Of a stretch of DNA of 64,000 bases, positions 7,876 to 18,178 are shown piece after piece. Below the pieces are notes generated by a model. The model searched no databases. It worked only from the letters and a program-made list of their open reading frames with translations, and had not been told where the DNA came from. Source of the DNA: Herbaspirillum sp. RV1423 (lineage in GTDB: Bacteria > Pseudomonadota > Gammaproteobacteria > Burkholderiales > Burkholderiaceae_D); the NCBI RefSeq assembly GCF_000577615.1, contig NZ_CBXX010000001.1, positions 346,598 to 410,597 on the forward strand, written 5' to 3'. A program made the translations under genes and the position numbers. The stretch's first letter is position 1. Each line of letters opens with the position of its first letter.

Positions 7876-9525
7876 TTATAGCAAGGACTTGCGCAAATCG
7901 CCCAGCACTTCGGCCAGATAGGCCGAGAAGCGCGCGCCCATCGCGCCGTCGACCACGCGGTGATCGTAGGACAACGAGGTCGGCAGCATCAGGCGCGGCA
8001 CGAATTGCTTGCCGTCCCAGACCGGCTTGATGATCGACTTGGACAAACCCAGGATCGCCACTTCAGGTGCATTGATGATCGGCGTGAAGGCCGTGCCGCC
8101 AATGCCGCCCAGCGACGAAATGGTGAAGGTCGCGCCCTGCATGTCGGCAGGCTTCAACTTGCCGTCGCGCGCCTGCGCCGACAGGTCGCCCATTTCCTGG
8201 GCAATCTGGCCGATGCTCTTCTGGTCGGCATTCTTGATCACGGGCACCACCAGGCCGTTCGGCGTGTCGGCGGCGAAACCGATGTTGTAGTACTGCTTCA
8301 GGATCAGGTTTTCGCCGTTGGCGTCGAGCGAGGAATTGAAGGCCGGGAATTTCTTCAGCGCCGCGACGCTGGCCTTGATCACGAACGCCAGCATGGTCAG
8401 CTTGACCGGCGACTTGGCCTTGGCGTAGGCGTCGTTGGACGACTTGCGGAATTCTTCCAGCTCGGTCACGTCGGCTTCGTCGAACTGCGTGACGTGCGGG
8501 ATCATGACCCAGTTGCGATGCAGGTTCGGGCCGCTGATCTTCTTGATGCGCGACAGCGGCAGCAGTTCGGTCGGGCCGAACTTGCTGAAGTCCAGCGACG
8601 GCCATGGCAACAGGTCGAGGCCGACGCCGCTGCCGTTCTTCGCAGGTGCGGAGGCCGTACCTGCGCCGCCGGCCAGCGCGGCCTTGACGAATTTCTGGAT
8701 GTCTTCCTGCAGGATGCGGTTCTTCGGACCGGTGCCGACCACGCGGGTCAGGTCGACGCCGAGTTCGCGCGCGAACTTGCGCACCGACGGCGAAGCGTGC
8801 GACTTGTTGCCGGCACCAGGCGTGACGGCGGCGACTGCCATCGCAGGCACTGCAGTCGGAGCAGTTGCTGCCGGCGCCGGAGCTGCTGCGGCCGGTGCAG
8901 GTGCGGACGCCGGCGTTGCCGGAGCAGTTGCGCCGCCGGTCGCTTCAATCACGGCAACCAGCGAGCCCTTGGCAACCTTGTCGCCGATCTTGACCTTCAA
9001 TTCCTTGACCACGCCGGCATGGCTGGACGGGATTTCCATGCTCGCCTTGTCGGATTCGACGGTCAGCAGCGATTGCTCGACCTTGACGGTGTCGCCTACC
9101 TTGACCAGGATCTCAATGACTTCGACTTCCTTGAAATCGCCGATATCGGGAACCAGGATGTCTTGCAGGCCGCCCGATGTTGCCGGTGCAGCAGGCGCCG
9201 GCGCGGGTGCTGCTGGTGCGGGCGCCGACGCCGCCGCGGCAGCCGGAGCGGCCGCGGCGGCAACAGCAGCCGGTGCAGCGGCTGCGCCTTCGGCGTCGAC
9301 GATCACGACCACGGAGCCTTCGGCAACCTTGTCGCCGAGTTTGACCTTGATTTCCTTGACCACGCCGGCGTGGCTGGACGGGATCTCCATGCTGGCCTTG
9401 TCGGATTCGACCGTCAGCAGGGATTGTTCGACTTTGATGGTATCGCCTACCTTGACCAGGATCTCAATGACTTCGACTTCCTTGAAATCGCCGATGTCCG
9501 GTACTTTTACTTCGATTTGACTCAT
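7876..9525 (-). CDS. aceF: Pyruvate dehydrogenase E2, dihydrolipoyl acetyltransferase
   Basis: A 549-residue E2 core protein that transfers acetyl groups from E1 to CoA. Two lipoyl domains (about residues 1-80 and 120-200, each with ESDKAS) are joined by Ala/Pro linkers. A peripheral subunit-binding domain follows (SHASPSVRKFARELGVDL), then the acetyltransferase domain with the catalytic SYDHRVVDGAMG near the C-terminus. The two lipoyl repeats are nearly identical at the DNA level. I chose the ATG at 9525 ([12 protein letters not shown], with GGAG upstream) over a longer frame reaching 9564. It lies between aceE and lpdA on the same strand. Confidence 0.95.
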   Translation of the reverse strand: MSQIEVKVPDIGDFKEVEVIEILVKVGDTIKVEQSLLTVESDKASMEIPSSHAGVVKEIKVKLGDKVAEGSVVVIVDAEGAAAAPAAVAAAAAPAAAAASAPAPAAPAPAPAAPATSGGLQDILVPDIGDFKEVEVIEILVKVGDTVKVEQSLLTVESDKASMEIPSSHAGVVKELKVKIGDKVAKGSLVAVIEATGGATAPATPASAPAPAAAAPAPAATAPTAVPAMAVAAVTPGAGNKSHASPSVRKFARELGVDLTRVVGTGPKNRILQEDIQKFVKAALAGGAGTASAPAKNGSGVGLDLLPWPSLDFSKFGPTELLPLSRIKKISGPNLHRNWVMIPHVTQFDEADVTELEEFRKSSNDAYAKAKSPVKLTMLAFVIKASVAALKKFPAFNSSLDANGENLILKQYYNIGFAADTPNGLVVPVIKNADQKSIGQIAQEMGDLSAQARDGKLKPADMQGATFTISSLGGIGGTAFTPIINAPEVAILGLSKSIIKPVWDGKQFVPRLMLPTSLSYDHRVVDGAMGARFSAYLAEVLGDLRKSLL

Positions 9526-9605
9526 CTTTTGCGCTCCGTTTGTTCTGGATCCGGCGCGCTGCACAGGGGGAAAATGCAGCGCCGGATTTGTGTCCGCTCA
9601 TGTTG

Positions 9606-9641
9606 AAGGCGGCTTGCCGATAGGACATGACAAGCCGCCTT
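9606..9641. repeat. Inverted repeat in the aceE-aceF gap
   Basis: AAGGCGGCTTG (9606-9616) and CAAGCCGCCTT (9631-9641) are perfect 11-bp arms around 14 bases. There is no T tract, so an mRNA-processing or stability hairpin within the operon is more likely than a terminator. Confidence 0.5.
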
Positions 9642-9672
9642 GCTGATGGTTCAGGTCCGACAGGTTCCCGGT

Positions 9673-12369
9673 TTATTGGGTCACCGGATTCGGTTTTTCC
9701 GGATTGATGCCGTACTTGGCAATCGCTTCGGCGACCACGGAAGGCTTGATCTTGCCTTCGTCGGCCAAGGATTTCAATGCCGCCACGGCCACATAGTAAC
9801 GATTGACTTCAAAGAACTCACGCAGCTTGGCGCGGGTGTCGGAACGGCCGAAACCGTCCGTGCCCAGCACCTTGTAGGAACGCTCCTTCGGCACGAAGGC
9901 GCGGACTTGCTCGGCATAGGTGCGCATGTAGTCGGTCGAGACCACGATCGGGCCTTCGGTCTTTTCCAGACATTGCGAGAAATAGCTGGTGCGTTGCGCA
10001 TCGGCGGGATGCAGCATGTTCCAGCGCTCCACGTCCTGTCCCTCGCGCGCCAACAGCGTGAACGAAGGTGCGGACCAGACGTCGGCGTCGACTTTCCAGT
10101 CGTCTCGCAGCAGGTCGGCGGCGGCGATGACTTCGCGCAGGATCGTGCCGGAACCCAGCAACTGCACGCGCAGCTTGTTCTTCTTGCCGCTTTCGTTCAG
10201 CAGGTACAGGCCCTTGATGATGCCTTCTTCCTGGCCCGGCTTGATGCCTGGATGGGCGTAGTTCTCGTTCATCACGGTGATGTAGTAGAACACGTCTTCC
10301 TGGTTGCCGACCATGCGGCGCAGGCCGTCATGCATGATCACCGCGACTTCGTGGGCGAAGGTCGGATCGTAAGGCACGCAGTTCGGGATGGTCGACGCCA
10401 GCACATGGCTGTGGCCGTCTTCATGCTGCAGGCCTTCGCCGTTCAACGTCGTGCGACCGGCGGTGCCGCCGATCAGGAAGCCGCGCGCGCGCATGTCGCC
10501 CGCCGCCCAGACCAGATCGCCGACGCGTTGCAGGCCGAACATCGAGTAATACGTGAAGAACGGGATCATGATGCGGTTGTTGGTCGAGTATGAGGTCGCC
10601 GCGGCGATCCACGAGCTCATGCCGCCCGCTTCGTTGATGCCTTCCTGCAGGATCTGCCCGGCCTTGTCTTCGCGGTAGTACATGACCTGGTCTTTGTCGA
10701 CCGGCTCGTACAACTGGCCGACCTGGCTGAAGATGCCGATCTGGCGGAACAGACCTTCCATACCGAACGTGCGCGATTCGTCGACCATGATCGGCACCAC
10801 GCGCTGACCCAGGTTGGGGTCGCGCAGCAGTGCCGTCAGCACGCGCGAATAGGCGGCTGTGGTAGAGATTTCACGGCCTTCGGCGGTCGGCTCCAGCATG
10901 GCCTGGAAAGCCGACAGTTCGGGCACCGGCAGCTTCTCGTCGGCCTGCGGACGGCGTTGTGGCAGGTAGCCGCCGAGGGCCTTGCGGCGCTCGTGCAGGT
11001 ATTGCATTTCCGGCGTGTCGTCGGCTGGCTTGAAGAACGGGATGTTCGGCAGTTCGGCATCCGGGATCGGCAACTGGAAGCGGTCGCGCATGGCCTTGAT
11101 GGCTTCGTCGTCCAGCTTCTTGGTGTTGTGCGCAGTATTGCGCGCCTCGCCGGCCTTGCCGAAACCATAGCCCTTGATGCTCTTTGCCAGGATGACGGTC
11201 GGTTGGTCCTTGCTGTCCTGCGCGACCTTGAAGGCGGCATAGATCTTGTGCGGATCGTGGCCGCCGCGGGTCAGGCGCCAGATGTCGTCGTCGGACATCT
11301 TGCTGACCATTTCCAGCAGCTTGGGATGTTTGCCGAAGAAATGCTTGCGCACGAAGGCACCGTCCTTGGCCTTGTAGTTCTGATATTCGCCGTCCACGGT
11401 TTCCATCATCACTTTTTGCAGGATGCCTTCCTTGTCCTTGGCCAGCAACTCGTCCCAGCCGCTGCCCCAGATGACCTTGACCACGTTCCAGCCGGCGCCG
11501 CGGAAGTCGGACTCCAGCTCTTGAATGATCTTGCCGTTGCCGCGCACCGGACCATCCAGGCGTTGCAGGTTGCAGTTGACCACGATCACCAGATTGTTCA
11601 GCTTTTCACGGCCGGCCATGCCGATGGCGCCCATCGATTCCGGTTCGTCCATTTCGCCGTCGCCGCAGAAGGCCCATACCTTGCGGTTGGCGGTGTCGGC
11701 AATGCCGCGTGCATGCAGGTATTTCAGGAAGCGCGCCTGATAGATCGCCATCAACGGTCCCAGACCCATCGACACGGTCGGGAACTGCCAGAATTTTGGC
11801 ATCAGCTTCGGATGCGGATACGAGGACAGACCATGGCCGTCGGCTTCGCGACGGAAGTGGAGCAACTGGTCTTCGGTCAGGCGGCCTTCCAGGAAGGCGC
11901 GCGCGTAGATGCCAGGCGAGGAGTGGCCCTGGATGTACAACAGGTCGCCGCCGTGGTCTTCGGTCGGGGCGTGCCAGAAATGGTTGAAACCGATGCCCAG
12001 CATGTTGGCCAGCGAGGCGAACGAGGACAGGTGGCCGCCGAGGTCGCCGTCGACGCGGTTAGCCTTGACGACCATCGCCATGGCGTTCCAGCGCATCCAC
12101 GAGCGCAGGCGCTCTTCATATTCCAGATTGCCCGGGCAGTGCTCGCCCTGGTCGGCAGGAATCGTGTTGACGTAAGCGGTGTTGCTGGAAAACGGGATAT
12201 GGGCGCCGCGGCGGCGGGCCAGATCGACCATGCGTTCCATCAGGTAGTGCGCGCGTTCCGGGCCTTCCGCTTCAATCACGGCTTCGAGGGCGTCGATCCA
12301 CTCTTGTGTTTCAATCACATCGGGATCGTTGGCGGCTTGCGCCAGGACTTGGTCAATTTGGGCTGACAT
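9673..12369 (-). CDS. aceE: Pyruvate dehydrogenase E1 component, homodimeric type
   Basis: An 898-residue thiamine-diphosphate enzyme that decarboxylates pyruvate and acetylates the E2 lipoyl groups. The TPP/Mg motif begins at GDGEMDEPESMGAIGMA and ends at NLVIVVNCNLQ, closely matching the E. coli type enzyme, and the length is also near the ~887-residue norm. I chose the ATG at 12369 (MSAQIDQVLAQAANDPD) because AGGAG precedes it; the open frame extends 40 codons upstream without support. It is first in aceE-aceF-lpdA, so the promoter should lie in 12370-12853. Confidence 0.95.
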   Translation of the reverse strand: MSAQIDQVLAQAANDPDVIETQEWIDALEAVIEAEGPERAHYLMERMVDLARRRGAHIPFSSNTAYVNTIPADQGEHCPGNLEYEERLRSWMRWNAMAMVVKANRVDGDLGGHLSSFASLANMLGIGFNHFWHAPTEDHGGDLLYIQGHSSPGIYARAFLEGRLTEDQLLHFRREADGHGLSSYPHPKLMPKFWQFPTVSMGLGPLMAIYQARFLKYLHARGIADTANRKVWAFCGDGEMDEPESMGAIGMAGREKLNNLVIVVNCNLQRLDGPVRGNGKIIQELESDFRGAGWNVVKVIWGSGWDELLAKDKEGILQKVMMETVDGEYQNYKAKDGAFVRKHFFGKHPKLLEMVSKMSDDDIWRLTRGGHDPHKIYAAFKVAQDSKDQPTVILAKSIKGYGFGKAGEARNTAHNTKKLDDEAIKAMRDRFQLPIPDAELPNIPFFKPADDTPEMQYLHERRKALGGYLPQRRPQADEKLPVPELSAFQAMLEPTAEGREISTTAAYSRVLTALLRDPNLGQRVVPIMVDESRTFGMEGLFRQIGIFSQVGQLYEPVDKDQVMYYREDKAGQILQEGINEAGGMSSWIAAATSYSTNNRIMIPFFTYYSMFGLQRVGDLVWAAGDMRARGFLIGGTAGRTTLNGEGLQHEDGHSHVLASTIPNCVPYDPTFAHEVAVIMHDGLRRMVGNQEDVFYYITVMNENYAHPGIKPGQEEGIIKGLYLLNESGKKNKLRVQLLGSGTILREVIAAADLLRDDWKVDADVWSAPSFTLLAREGQDVERWNMLHPADAQRTSYFSQCLEKTEGPIVVSTDYMRTYAEQVRAFVPKERSYKVLGTDGFGRSDTRAKLREFFEVNRYYVAVAALKSLADEGKIKPSVVAEAIAKYGINPEKPNPVTQ

Positions 12370-12853
12370 GGTATGTCTCCTGAGTTGATAGGGATCGGCG
12401 GGGAAAGCCGGATCGTTAAGGTGCGATACGCCGTAACGCGATTCTTTTTGCCAATACTGTACGGTCTTTGTGCCGCGTGGACGAGGCATTTTAACAGGGG
12501 TTTTTCAATTTTCAAATAGCGATATTTGATTTCATATTATGATATTTTGCTGCAAAGCGGCATAAACACTTGTTCTCCCGCGAGGTGTTTTTTTGCCATC
12601 TCTCTTGGAATCACGTAAAACCGCGTTGATTGCAGTGCATCGAAAGCTTCCCGCCCGCAATGTCACGGGCGTGCAGACCTGTATCTATATAGAAGGCCTG
12701 GTAAAGCGAAATCAGCGTCTGGCCGAATGATAAACAGATAAGAGATGAAATTGCCCGCCGGGATGGCGTGTATGTGGATATACCGGCAAAAAAACGGCGA
12801 ACAATCAAAGCATGACTACTCGCCGCTCGAATCCATTCGAAGCCGGAAGAACC
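12370..12853 (-). other. Intergenic region upstream of aceE, probable pdh promoter region
   Basis: No convincing gene lies here; a 65-codon open frame at 12611-12808 resembles nothing and lacks support. The stretch around 12494-12552 is strikingly AT-rich, with short AT palindromic pieces such as AAATAGCGATATTT. The region must hold the pdh promoter and the 3' end signal of gshA, but I could not assign exact -35/-10 boxes or a known PdhR-type operator. Confidence 0.5.
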
Positions 12854-14458
12854 TCAGATACTGATATTACCCAGCGTACTGGCGCGATAAGCAGCAACGA
12901 AGGTATCGAAGTCGCCGGTCTGGGTGCGCTCCATCGATTGTTGCTGCTCGATGGAAGTCTTCGCCGTTGCGGCGAATTCTGCAGTTTGTTCCACGTTCAG
13001 CGGACGCGCGAGGAATTGCGCGGCCTGGGCCCGACTCTGATTCAGGGCAAAGGCGGCAAACGAGTTGCCGGCCGTACGTACTTCCCGGAGGACGCGCGCG
13101 GAAGGCGTCAGCTCGGCATCGCGCAGCTTTTCGCGCTGCGCCTGCAAAGCCTGCATATGCTGCTCGCCGCCGGCCTGTTCATCCAGCAAGGCGGCCACCG
13201 GCTGCATGCGTTCCAGCAGCGCCAGACCCCAGTCCTGCAAGGCGACGGCTTTACCTTCATGCTGCAATTGCAGGCCCGGACGGCGGCCTTGCTTGACCAC
13301 GCTGGCGAAGTTGCTGCGGTTTTCAGTGCCACCCGCGTCCGACGTCAACGAGCTTTCCTCGAACGCGATGAAATGCAGGAACACGTCGAGGAAGCGCGAA
13401 GCCTGCAGGCTGATGCCGAGCGGTTCGAAAGGATCGATGTCCATGCAGCGCACTTCGACGTACTGAACCCCGCGCGCCGCCAGCGCCTGCACCGGACGTT
13501 CGCCGCTGTAGATGACGCGCTTGGGACGGATCGACGAGTAGTACTCGTTTTCGATCTGCAGGATATTGGTGTTGATCTGTATCCACTCGCCGTCACGCTT
13601 GGTGCCGATTTCCTCGTAGGCCGGATAGGGCTGGCTGACCGCCTGCGACAGGCTTCTTATATAACTGTGCAGATTGTTGTAGTCCGGCGTGATGTTGGCC
13701 TGGGCGTTGCTCTGGTAGCCAAGGTCGCTCATGCGCAGGCTGGTGGCGTACGGCAGGTAAAGCGTGTCGCCGCTCAATGTATCGAGCTGATGCGCACGGC
13801 CGCGCAGGAAATTCGACGCCAACGCTGGCGACGCGCCGAACAGATACATCAGCAGCCAGCTATAGCGGCGGAAGTTGCGGATCAGCGCGATGTAGCTTTC
13901 CGACTGGTAATCGCGCGCGGAAAACGACGGCTCGACGCTCTGCTCGCTGTCGTCCAGCCCGCGCAACAAGGCCCAGACGTTTTCGTTGAGCGAAAAATTG
14001 TAGTGGATGCCTGCGATGCATTGCATGGTTTTGCCGTAACGCAATGCCAGGCCGCGCCGATAGACGTGCTTGAGCGTGCCGATATGCGACGTGCCGTACC
14101 AGGCGATCGGAATCTCTTCTTCGGGCGGCAGCACGCAAGGCATGGACTCGTTCCACAGCAGTTCGCCGCCCAGATTGGCATGCACGAAGCGATGGATTTC
14201 GTCGAGCCGAGTCAAGGCGTCGGCGATATCGTGTTCGGCCGGCGTGATGAATTCCAGCAAGGATTCCGAATAATCGGTGGTGATCTGCTCATTGGTCAGC
14301 GCCGAACCCAGCACGGCCGGATGCGGCGTGGTCGCCAGCCGGCCTTCGGAGGTTACGCGCAGGGTTTCCCGCTCGACGCCGCGCAAGCCTTGTCCAAGCA
14401 GCGCGCGGTTTTCCGGGCTGGCAAAAAGGGCGAGACGGCGGGTCAGCAGGTCGGTCAT
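12854..14458 (-). CDS. gshA: Glutamate-cysteine ligase, E. coli GshA type
   Basis: A 534-residue ATP-dependent ligase making gamma-glutamylcysteine, the first step of glutathione synthesis. The N-terminus [20 protein letters not shown] followed by [18 protein letters not shown] matches the class I (gammaproteobacterial) enzyme, and the length fits that family (about 520). It is cytoplasmic, with no signal peptide. The ATG at 14458 has AAGGA upstream. It is divergent from folD and followed on the same strand, after a gap, by the pdh cluster. Confidence 0.93.
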   Translation of the reverse strand: MTDLLTRRLALFASPENRALLGQGLRGVERETLRVTSEGRLATTPHPAVLGSALTNEQITTDYSESLLEFITPAEHDIADALTRLDEIHRFVHANLGGELLWNESMPCVLPPEEEIPIAWYGTSHIGTLKHVYRRGLALRYGKTMQCIAGIHYNFSLNENVWALLRGLDDSEQSVEPSFSARDYQSESYIALIRNFRRYSWLLMYLFGASPALASNFLRGRAHQLDTLSGDTLYLPYATSLRMSDLGYQSNAQANITPDYNNLHSYIRSLSQAVSQPYPAYEEIGTKRDGEWIQINTNILQIENEYYSSIRPKRVIYSGERPVQALAARGVQYVEVRCMDIDPFEPLGISLQASRFLDVFLHFIAFEESSLTSDAGGTENRSNFASVVKQGRRPGLQLQHEGKAVALQDWGLALLERMQPVAALLDEQAGGEQHMQALQAQREKLRDAELTPSARVLREVRTAGNSFAAFALNQSRAQAAQFLARPLNVEQTAEFAATAKTSIEQQQSMERTQTGDFDTFVAAYRASTLGNISI

Positions 14459-14588
14459 TCAGGGTCCTTCGATGAATTAGTTGGCGGAGCATAACCGAAA
14501 ATTAAAATCCGCGTCATCGGACAACCAAATCCGCGAACAATCGATTTTGCTCGCATTCAAGTCGCCTGTCTTGCTGCTCCGGGACCTT

Positions 14589-14594
14589 TATAAT
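14589..14594 (+). promoter_or_regulatory. Consensus -10 box upstream of folD
   Basis: TATAAT at 14589-14594 lies 30 bp before the folD ATG. The matching -35 position has no good consensus, so an activator or an extended interaction may be needed. Confidence 0.45.
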
Positions 14595-14624
14595 GTCGCT
14601 TTATACTTTTCAGCCTCAGCCATC

Positions 14625-15470
14625 ATGCCAGCACAACTCATCGACGGAAACCTGCTCTCCCAACAACTGCGCGCCGATGTCGCCAGGCGCGCCGCCGCCC
14701 TCACCGCCCAGGGCAAGCAACCCGGCCTGGCCGTGATCCTGGTCGGCGACAGCCAGGCTTCCCAGGTCTACGTGCGCAACAAGGTCAAGGCTTGCCAGGA
14801 CAACGGCCTTTATTCCGTCATGGAAAAATACGATGCCACGCTGACCGAAGCCGACCTGCTGGCGCGCATCGATGCGCTCAACAAGGATCCGAAGATCCAC
14901 GGCATCCTGGTGCAATTGCCGCTGCCTGCGCATATCGATGCCCACAAGGTGATCGAAGCGATTGCGCCCGAGAAGGACGTCGACGGCTTCCATGTCAGCA
15001 ACGCCGGCCTGCTGATGACGGGCCAGCCGCTGTTCCGCCCCTGTACGCCGTATGGCGTGATGAAGATGCTGGAATCCATCGATTACCCGGTGCGCGGCGC
15101 CAATGCGGTGGTGGTCGGCGCCTCCAACATCGTCGGCAAGCCGCAGGCGATGTTGCTCTTGCAAGCCGGGGCAACCGTCACTATCTGTAACTCCAAGACC
15201 CGCGACCTCGGCCACCATACCCGCCAGGCGGATATCCTGGTGGTGGCGACAGGCAAACGCAACATCGTCACCGCCGACATGGTCAAGCCCGGCGCGGTCG
15301 TCATCGATGTCGGCATGAACCGCGACGATAACGGCAAATTGTGCGGCGATGTGGATTTCGCGAACGCCAAGGAGGTCGCAGGCTACATCACCCCCGTGCC
15401 GGGCGGCGTGGGGCCGATGACCATCACCATGTTGCTGGTCAATACCATTGAAGCTGCTGAAAGAACCTGA
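14625..15470 (+). CDS. folD: Bifunctional methylenetetrahydrofolate dehydrogenase/cyclohydrolase
   Basis: A 281-residue enzyme that interconverts 5,10-methylene-THF and 10-formyl-THF with NADP+. Characteristic stretches are [12 protein letters not shown] (catalytic Lys), [23 protein letters not shown] and the C-terminal [16 protein letters not shown] chose the ATG at 14625 over an upstream in-frame ATG at 14481 because [15 protein letters not shown] is the usual beginning and the TATAAT box lies between the two. It is 8 bp upstream of prlC and may share its transcript. It fits the other folate/thymidylate genes in the window (thyA, folA) functionally but is not clustered with them. Confidence 0.95.
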   Translation: MPAQLIDGNLLSQQLRADVARRAAALTAQGKQPGLAVILVGDSQASQVYVRNKVKACQDNGLYSVMEKYDATLTEADLLARIDALNKDPKIHGILVQLPLPAHIDAHKVIEAIAPEKDVDGFHVSNAGLLMTGQPLFRPCTPYGVMKMLESIDYPVRGANAVVVGASNIVGKPQAMLLLQAGATVTICNSKTRDLGHHTRQADILVVATGKRNIVTADMVKPGAVVIDVGMNRDDNGKLCGDVDFANAKEVAGYITPVPGGVGPMTITMLLVNTIEAAERT

Positions 15471-15478
15471 GTTCACCT

Positions 15479-17581
15479 ATGACGACCACTACAGACACCG
15501 CGATCGCTCCCGACAACAACCCGCTGCTGGACTTTTCCGGCCTGGCGCGCTTCGATGCGATCAAGCCCGAACACGTCACGCCTGCCGTCGACATCCTGCT
15601 GACCAAGGCGAGCAAACTGGTCGCGGAACTGGAAGCGCCGATGGCGCAGGTCACCTGGGCCAATTTCGTCGAACCGCTGGAAAACGCCACCGAGCAACTG
15701 GGCCGCGCCTGGAGCATTGTCGGGCATCTGAATTCGGTGGTCGACTCGCCCGAACTGCGCGCCACCTACAATGAAAACCAGCCCAGGCTGGTCGAGTTCT
15801 GGACCGCGTTGGGCCAAAACCTGGCGCTGTTCGAAAAGTACAAGGCTGTGCAAACCGGCCCGGAATACGCCGGCCTGTCGGGCGCGCGCAAGAAGGTCAT
15901 CGACAACGCCGTGCGCGACTTCCGCCTGTCCGGCGCCGAGCTGCCCGACGACAAGAAAGAACGTTTTGCTGAAATCCAGGAAAAGCTGGCGGCGCTGACC
16001 ACTCGCTTCTCGGAAAACATCCTCGACGCCACCAACGATTTCGGCCTGTTCGTCGAGAACGAAGCCGACCTTGCCGGTCTGCCCGACGACGTCAAGCAGG
16101 CCGCGCGCGCTGCCGCCGAAAAAGACGGCAATGGTTTCGAAAAAGGCGGCTTCAAGTTCACGCTGCATTTCCCGTCCTATTTCCCGATCCTGCAATACGC
16201 GCACAGCCGTACGCTGCGCGAGCAGATCTACCGCGCCAACGCCACCAAGGCGTCCGAACTGGGCGCCAAGCCGGAATGGGACAACACCGCCAACATGCAG
16301 GAAATCCTGCAACTGCGCCACGAAGAAGCCGCCCTGCTGGGCTTCGCCAACTTCGCCGAACTGTCTCTGGTGCCGAAGATGGCGCAGTCGCCGCAAGAAG
16401 TCATCCATTTCCTCGAAGACCTCGGCCGTCGCGCGCGTTCCTACGGCGAGAAGGACTGGGCCGAACTGCGCGTCTTCGCCAGGGAAGAACTCGGCCTCGA
16501 CACGCTCGAAGCCTGGGACATGACCTACGCTTCCGAAAAACTGCGCGAGCAACGCTACGCCTTCTCCGAGCAGGAAGTGAAGCAATACTTCCCCGAGCCG
16601 AAGGTGATCGAGGGCCTGTTCCAGGTCATCCAGCGCCTGTTCAACGTCAACATCAAACCCGACAGCGCGCCGGTCTGGCATCAGGACGTCAAGTTCTTCC
16701 GCATCGAGCGCGACGGCAAGCTGGTCGGCCAGTTCTACCTCGACCTGTACGCGCGCAACGGCAAGCGCGGCGGCGCCTGGATGGACGACGCCCGCGCCCG
16801 CCGCATGACCGCCAATGGCGTGCAGACGCCGATCGCTTACCTGATCTGCAACTTCACCGAGCCGATGACCGTCGACGGCGTGAAGAAGCCAGCCCTGTTC
16901 ACGCATGACGAAGTCATCACGCTGTTCCACGAATCCGGCCACGGCCTGCATCACATGCTCACGCAAGTCGACGAAGTCGGCGTGTCGGGCATCTCCGGCG
17001 TCGAGTGGGACGCGGTCGAACTGCCTTCGCAGTTCATGGAAAACTTCTGCTGGGAATGGGACGTGCTGCAACACATGACCGCCCACGCCGACACCGGCGC
17101 GCCGTTGCCGCGCGCGCTGTTCGACAAGATGACCGCCGCCAAGAACTTCCAGTCCGGCCTGCAAATGCTGCGCCAGGTCGAGTTCTCGCTGTTCGACATG
17201 CACATCCATTACGACTACGACGCCGCCGGCAAGGACAGCGTGCAATCGGTGCTCGACGCCGTGCGCGACAAGTTCGCGGTGATCCGCCCGCCCGCATTCA
17301 ACCGCTTCCAGCATTCGTTCAGCCACATCTTCGCAGGCGGCTACGCGGCCGGCTACTACAGCTACAAGTGGGCCGAAGTGCTGTCCGCCGACGCCTACAG
17401 CGCGTTTGAAGAAGCCGCCGCCAAGGGCGACAACGTGGTGTCGATCGAAACCGGCCAGCGCTTCCAGCGGGAAATCCTGGCCGTCGGCGGATCGCGTCCG
17501 GCGATCGAATCGTTCAAGGCCTTCCGCGGCCGCGAGCCGAGCATCGACGCCCTGCTGCGCCACAGCGGCATGGCGGCTTAA
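15479..17581 (+). CDS. prlC: Oligopeptidase A, M3 family metallopeptidase
   Basis: A 700-residue cytoplasmic zinc peptidase that degrades short peptides, including cleaved signal peptides in relatives. The zinc-binding HEXXH motif is HESGH at residues 484-488 (LFHESGHGLHHML), with the third ligand expected in the EWDAVELPSQ helix about 25 residues on. There is no signal peptide. The length matches OpdA/PrlC (about 680). The start at 15479 is 8 bp after folD with a weak ribosome site. Confidence 0.93.
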   Translation: MTTTTDTAIAPDNNPLLDFSGLARFDAIKPEHVTPAVDILLTKASKLVAELEAPMAQVTWANFVEPLENATEQLGRAWSIVGHLNSVVDSPELRATYNENQPRLVEFWTALGQNLALFEKYKAVQTGPEYAGLSGARKKVIDNAVRDFRLSGAELPDDKKERFAEIQEKLAALTTRFSENILDATNDFGLFVENEADLAGLPDDVKQAARAAAEKDGNGFEKGGFKFTLHFPSYFPILQYAHSRTLREQIYRANATKASELGAKPEWDNTANMQEILQLRHEEAALLGFANFAELSLVPKMAQSPQEVIHFLEDLGRRARSYGEKDWAELRVFAREELGLDTLEAWDMTYASEKLREQRYAFSEQEVKQYFPEPKVIEGLFQVIQRLFNVNIKPDSAPVWHQDVKFFRIERDGKLVGQFYLDLYARNGKRGGAWMDDARARRMTANGVQTPIAYLICNFTEPMTVDGVKKPALFTHDEVITLFHESGHGLHHMLTQVDEVGVSGISGVEWDAVELPSQFMENFCWEWDVLQHMTAHADTGAPLPRALFDKMTAAKNFQSGLQMLRQVEFSLFDMHIHYDYDAAGKDSVQSVLDAVRDKFAVIRPPAFNRFQHSFSHIFAGGYAAGYYSYKWAEVLSADAYSAFEEAAAKGDNVVSIETGQRFQREILAVGGSRPAIESFKAFRGREPSIDALLRHSGMAA

Positions 17582-17630
17582 ACAATAGCAACAGCCCAGC
17601 AGCAGTAGCGACACGGCATTAAAACCTGCC

Positions 17631-17700
17631 GCCGTCCCAGCGTCGTGCCAACGGTCGGCACGTCACTGGGTCCTGACTTTCGTCAGCATGGCGGCGGTGG
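17631..17700. repeat. REP-like repeat, degenerate copy
   Basis: The stretch contains GCCGTCCCAGCGTCGTG and later CACTGGGTCCTGACTTTCGTC followed by GGCGGCGG, a variant of the hairpin family at 35107 and 52015. Outer CCGCC/GGCGG arms could fold the whole unit. It lies between prlC and holC. Confidence 0.6.
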
Positions 17701-17754
17701 TTTAATTCCCTTCTCCGGGTTTTCCTCTTCTCTGGATATGTCTATACTTCGTCC

Positions 17755-18174
17755 ATGACCCGCATCGACTTCCACAGCAACGTCCCCAATAAACTTGCCT
17801 ACGCCTGCCGCCTGGTGCGCAAGGCGCGCACCGCCCAATGCAATATCGTCCTGCTCGGCAAGGATCGCAGCGAACTGGCCCAGCTCGACCAGTTGCTATG
17901 GACGTTCTCGGAACAGGATTTCCTGCCGCATGTGCGCGCCGGCGACCCGCTGGCGGCGCAAACGCCGGTGATCCTGACCGACAGCGAAACCGCGGAATTG
18001 CCACACCATCAGGTGCTGATCAACCTGTCCGGCGCCACGCCCGAACACTTCGCCCGTTTCGAGCGCATGTTCGAGATCATCTCCTCGGATGAAACCGACA
18101 AAGTCGCCGGACGCGATCGTTATCGTTTCTACAAAGAACGCGGTTACCCCCTCAGCCATTTCGTCGCGGACTGA
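17755..18174 (+). CDS. holC: DNA polymerase III chi subunit
   Basis: A 139-residue protein with the typical HolC beginning (TRIDFHSNVPNKLAYACRLV) and the GDPLAAQTPVILTD stretch found in the family. Chi links the clamp loader to single-stranded DNA-binding protein through psi. It is cytoplasmic. A proline-rich hypothetical gene starts four bases after its stop, so the two are probably co-transcribed. Confidence 0.9.
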   Translation: MTRIDFHSNVPNKLAYACRLVRKARTAQCNIVLLGKDRSELAQLDQLLWTFSEQDFLPHVRAGDPLAAQTPVILTDSETAELPHHQVLINLSGATPEHFARFERMFEIISSDETDKVAGRDRYRFYKERGYPLSHFVAD

Positions 18175-18178
18175 CGCC

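Noticed and set aside
5945..7921. A 658-codon plus-strand open frame opposite lpdA
   Set aside because: It is antisense to a clear lpdA gene, has His/Asp/Gly/Arg-rich composition typical of shadow frames in GC-rich DNA and no ribosome site or family.
12611..12808. A 65-codon minus frame between gshA and aceE
   Set aside because: No ribosome site, no recognised family and an unusual composition; more likely promoter region.
12812..14494. A 560-codon plus-strand frame opposite gshA
   Set aside because: Antisense to gshA, with shadow composition.
15473..17614. A 713-codon minus-strand frame opposite prlC
   Set aside because: Antisense shadow of the M3 peptidase gene.
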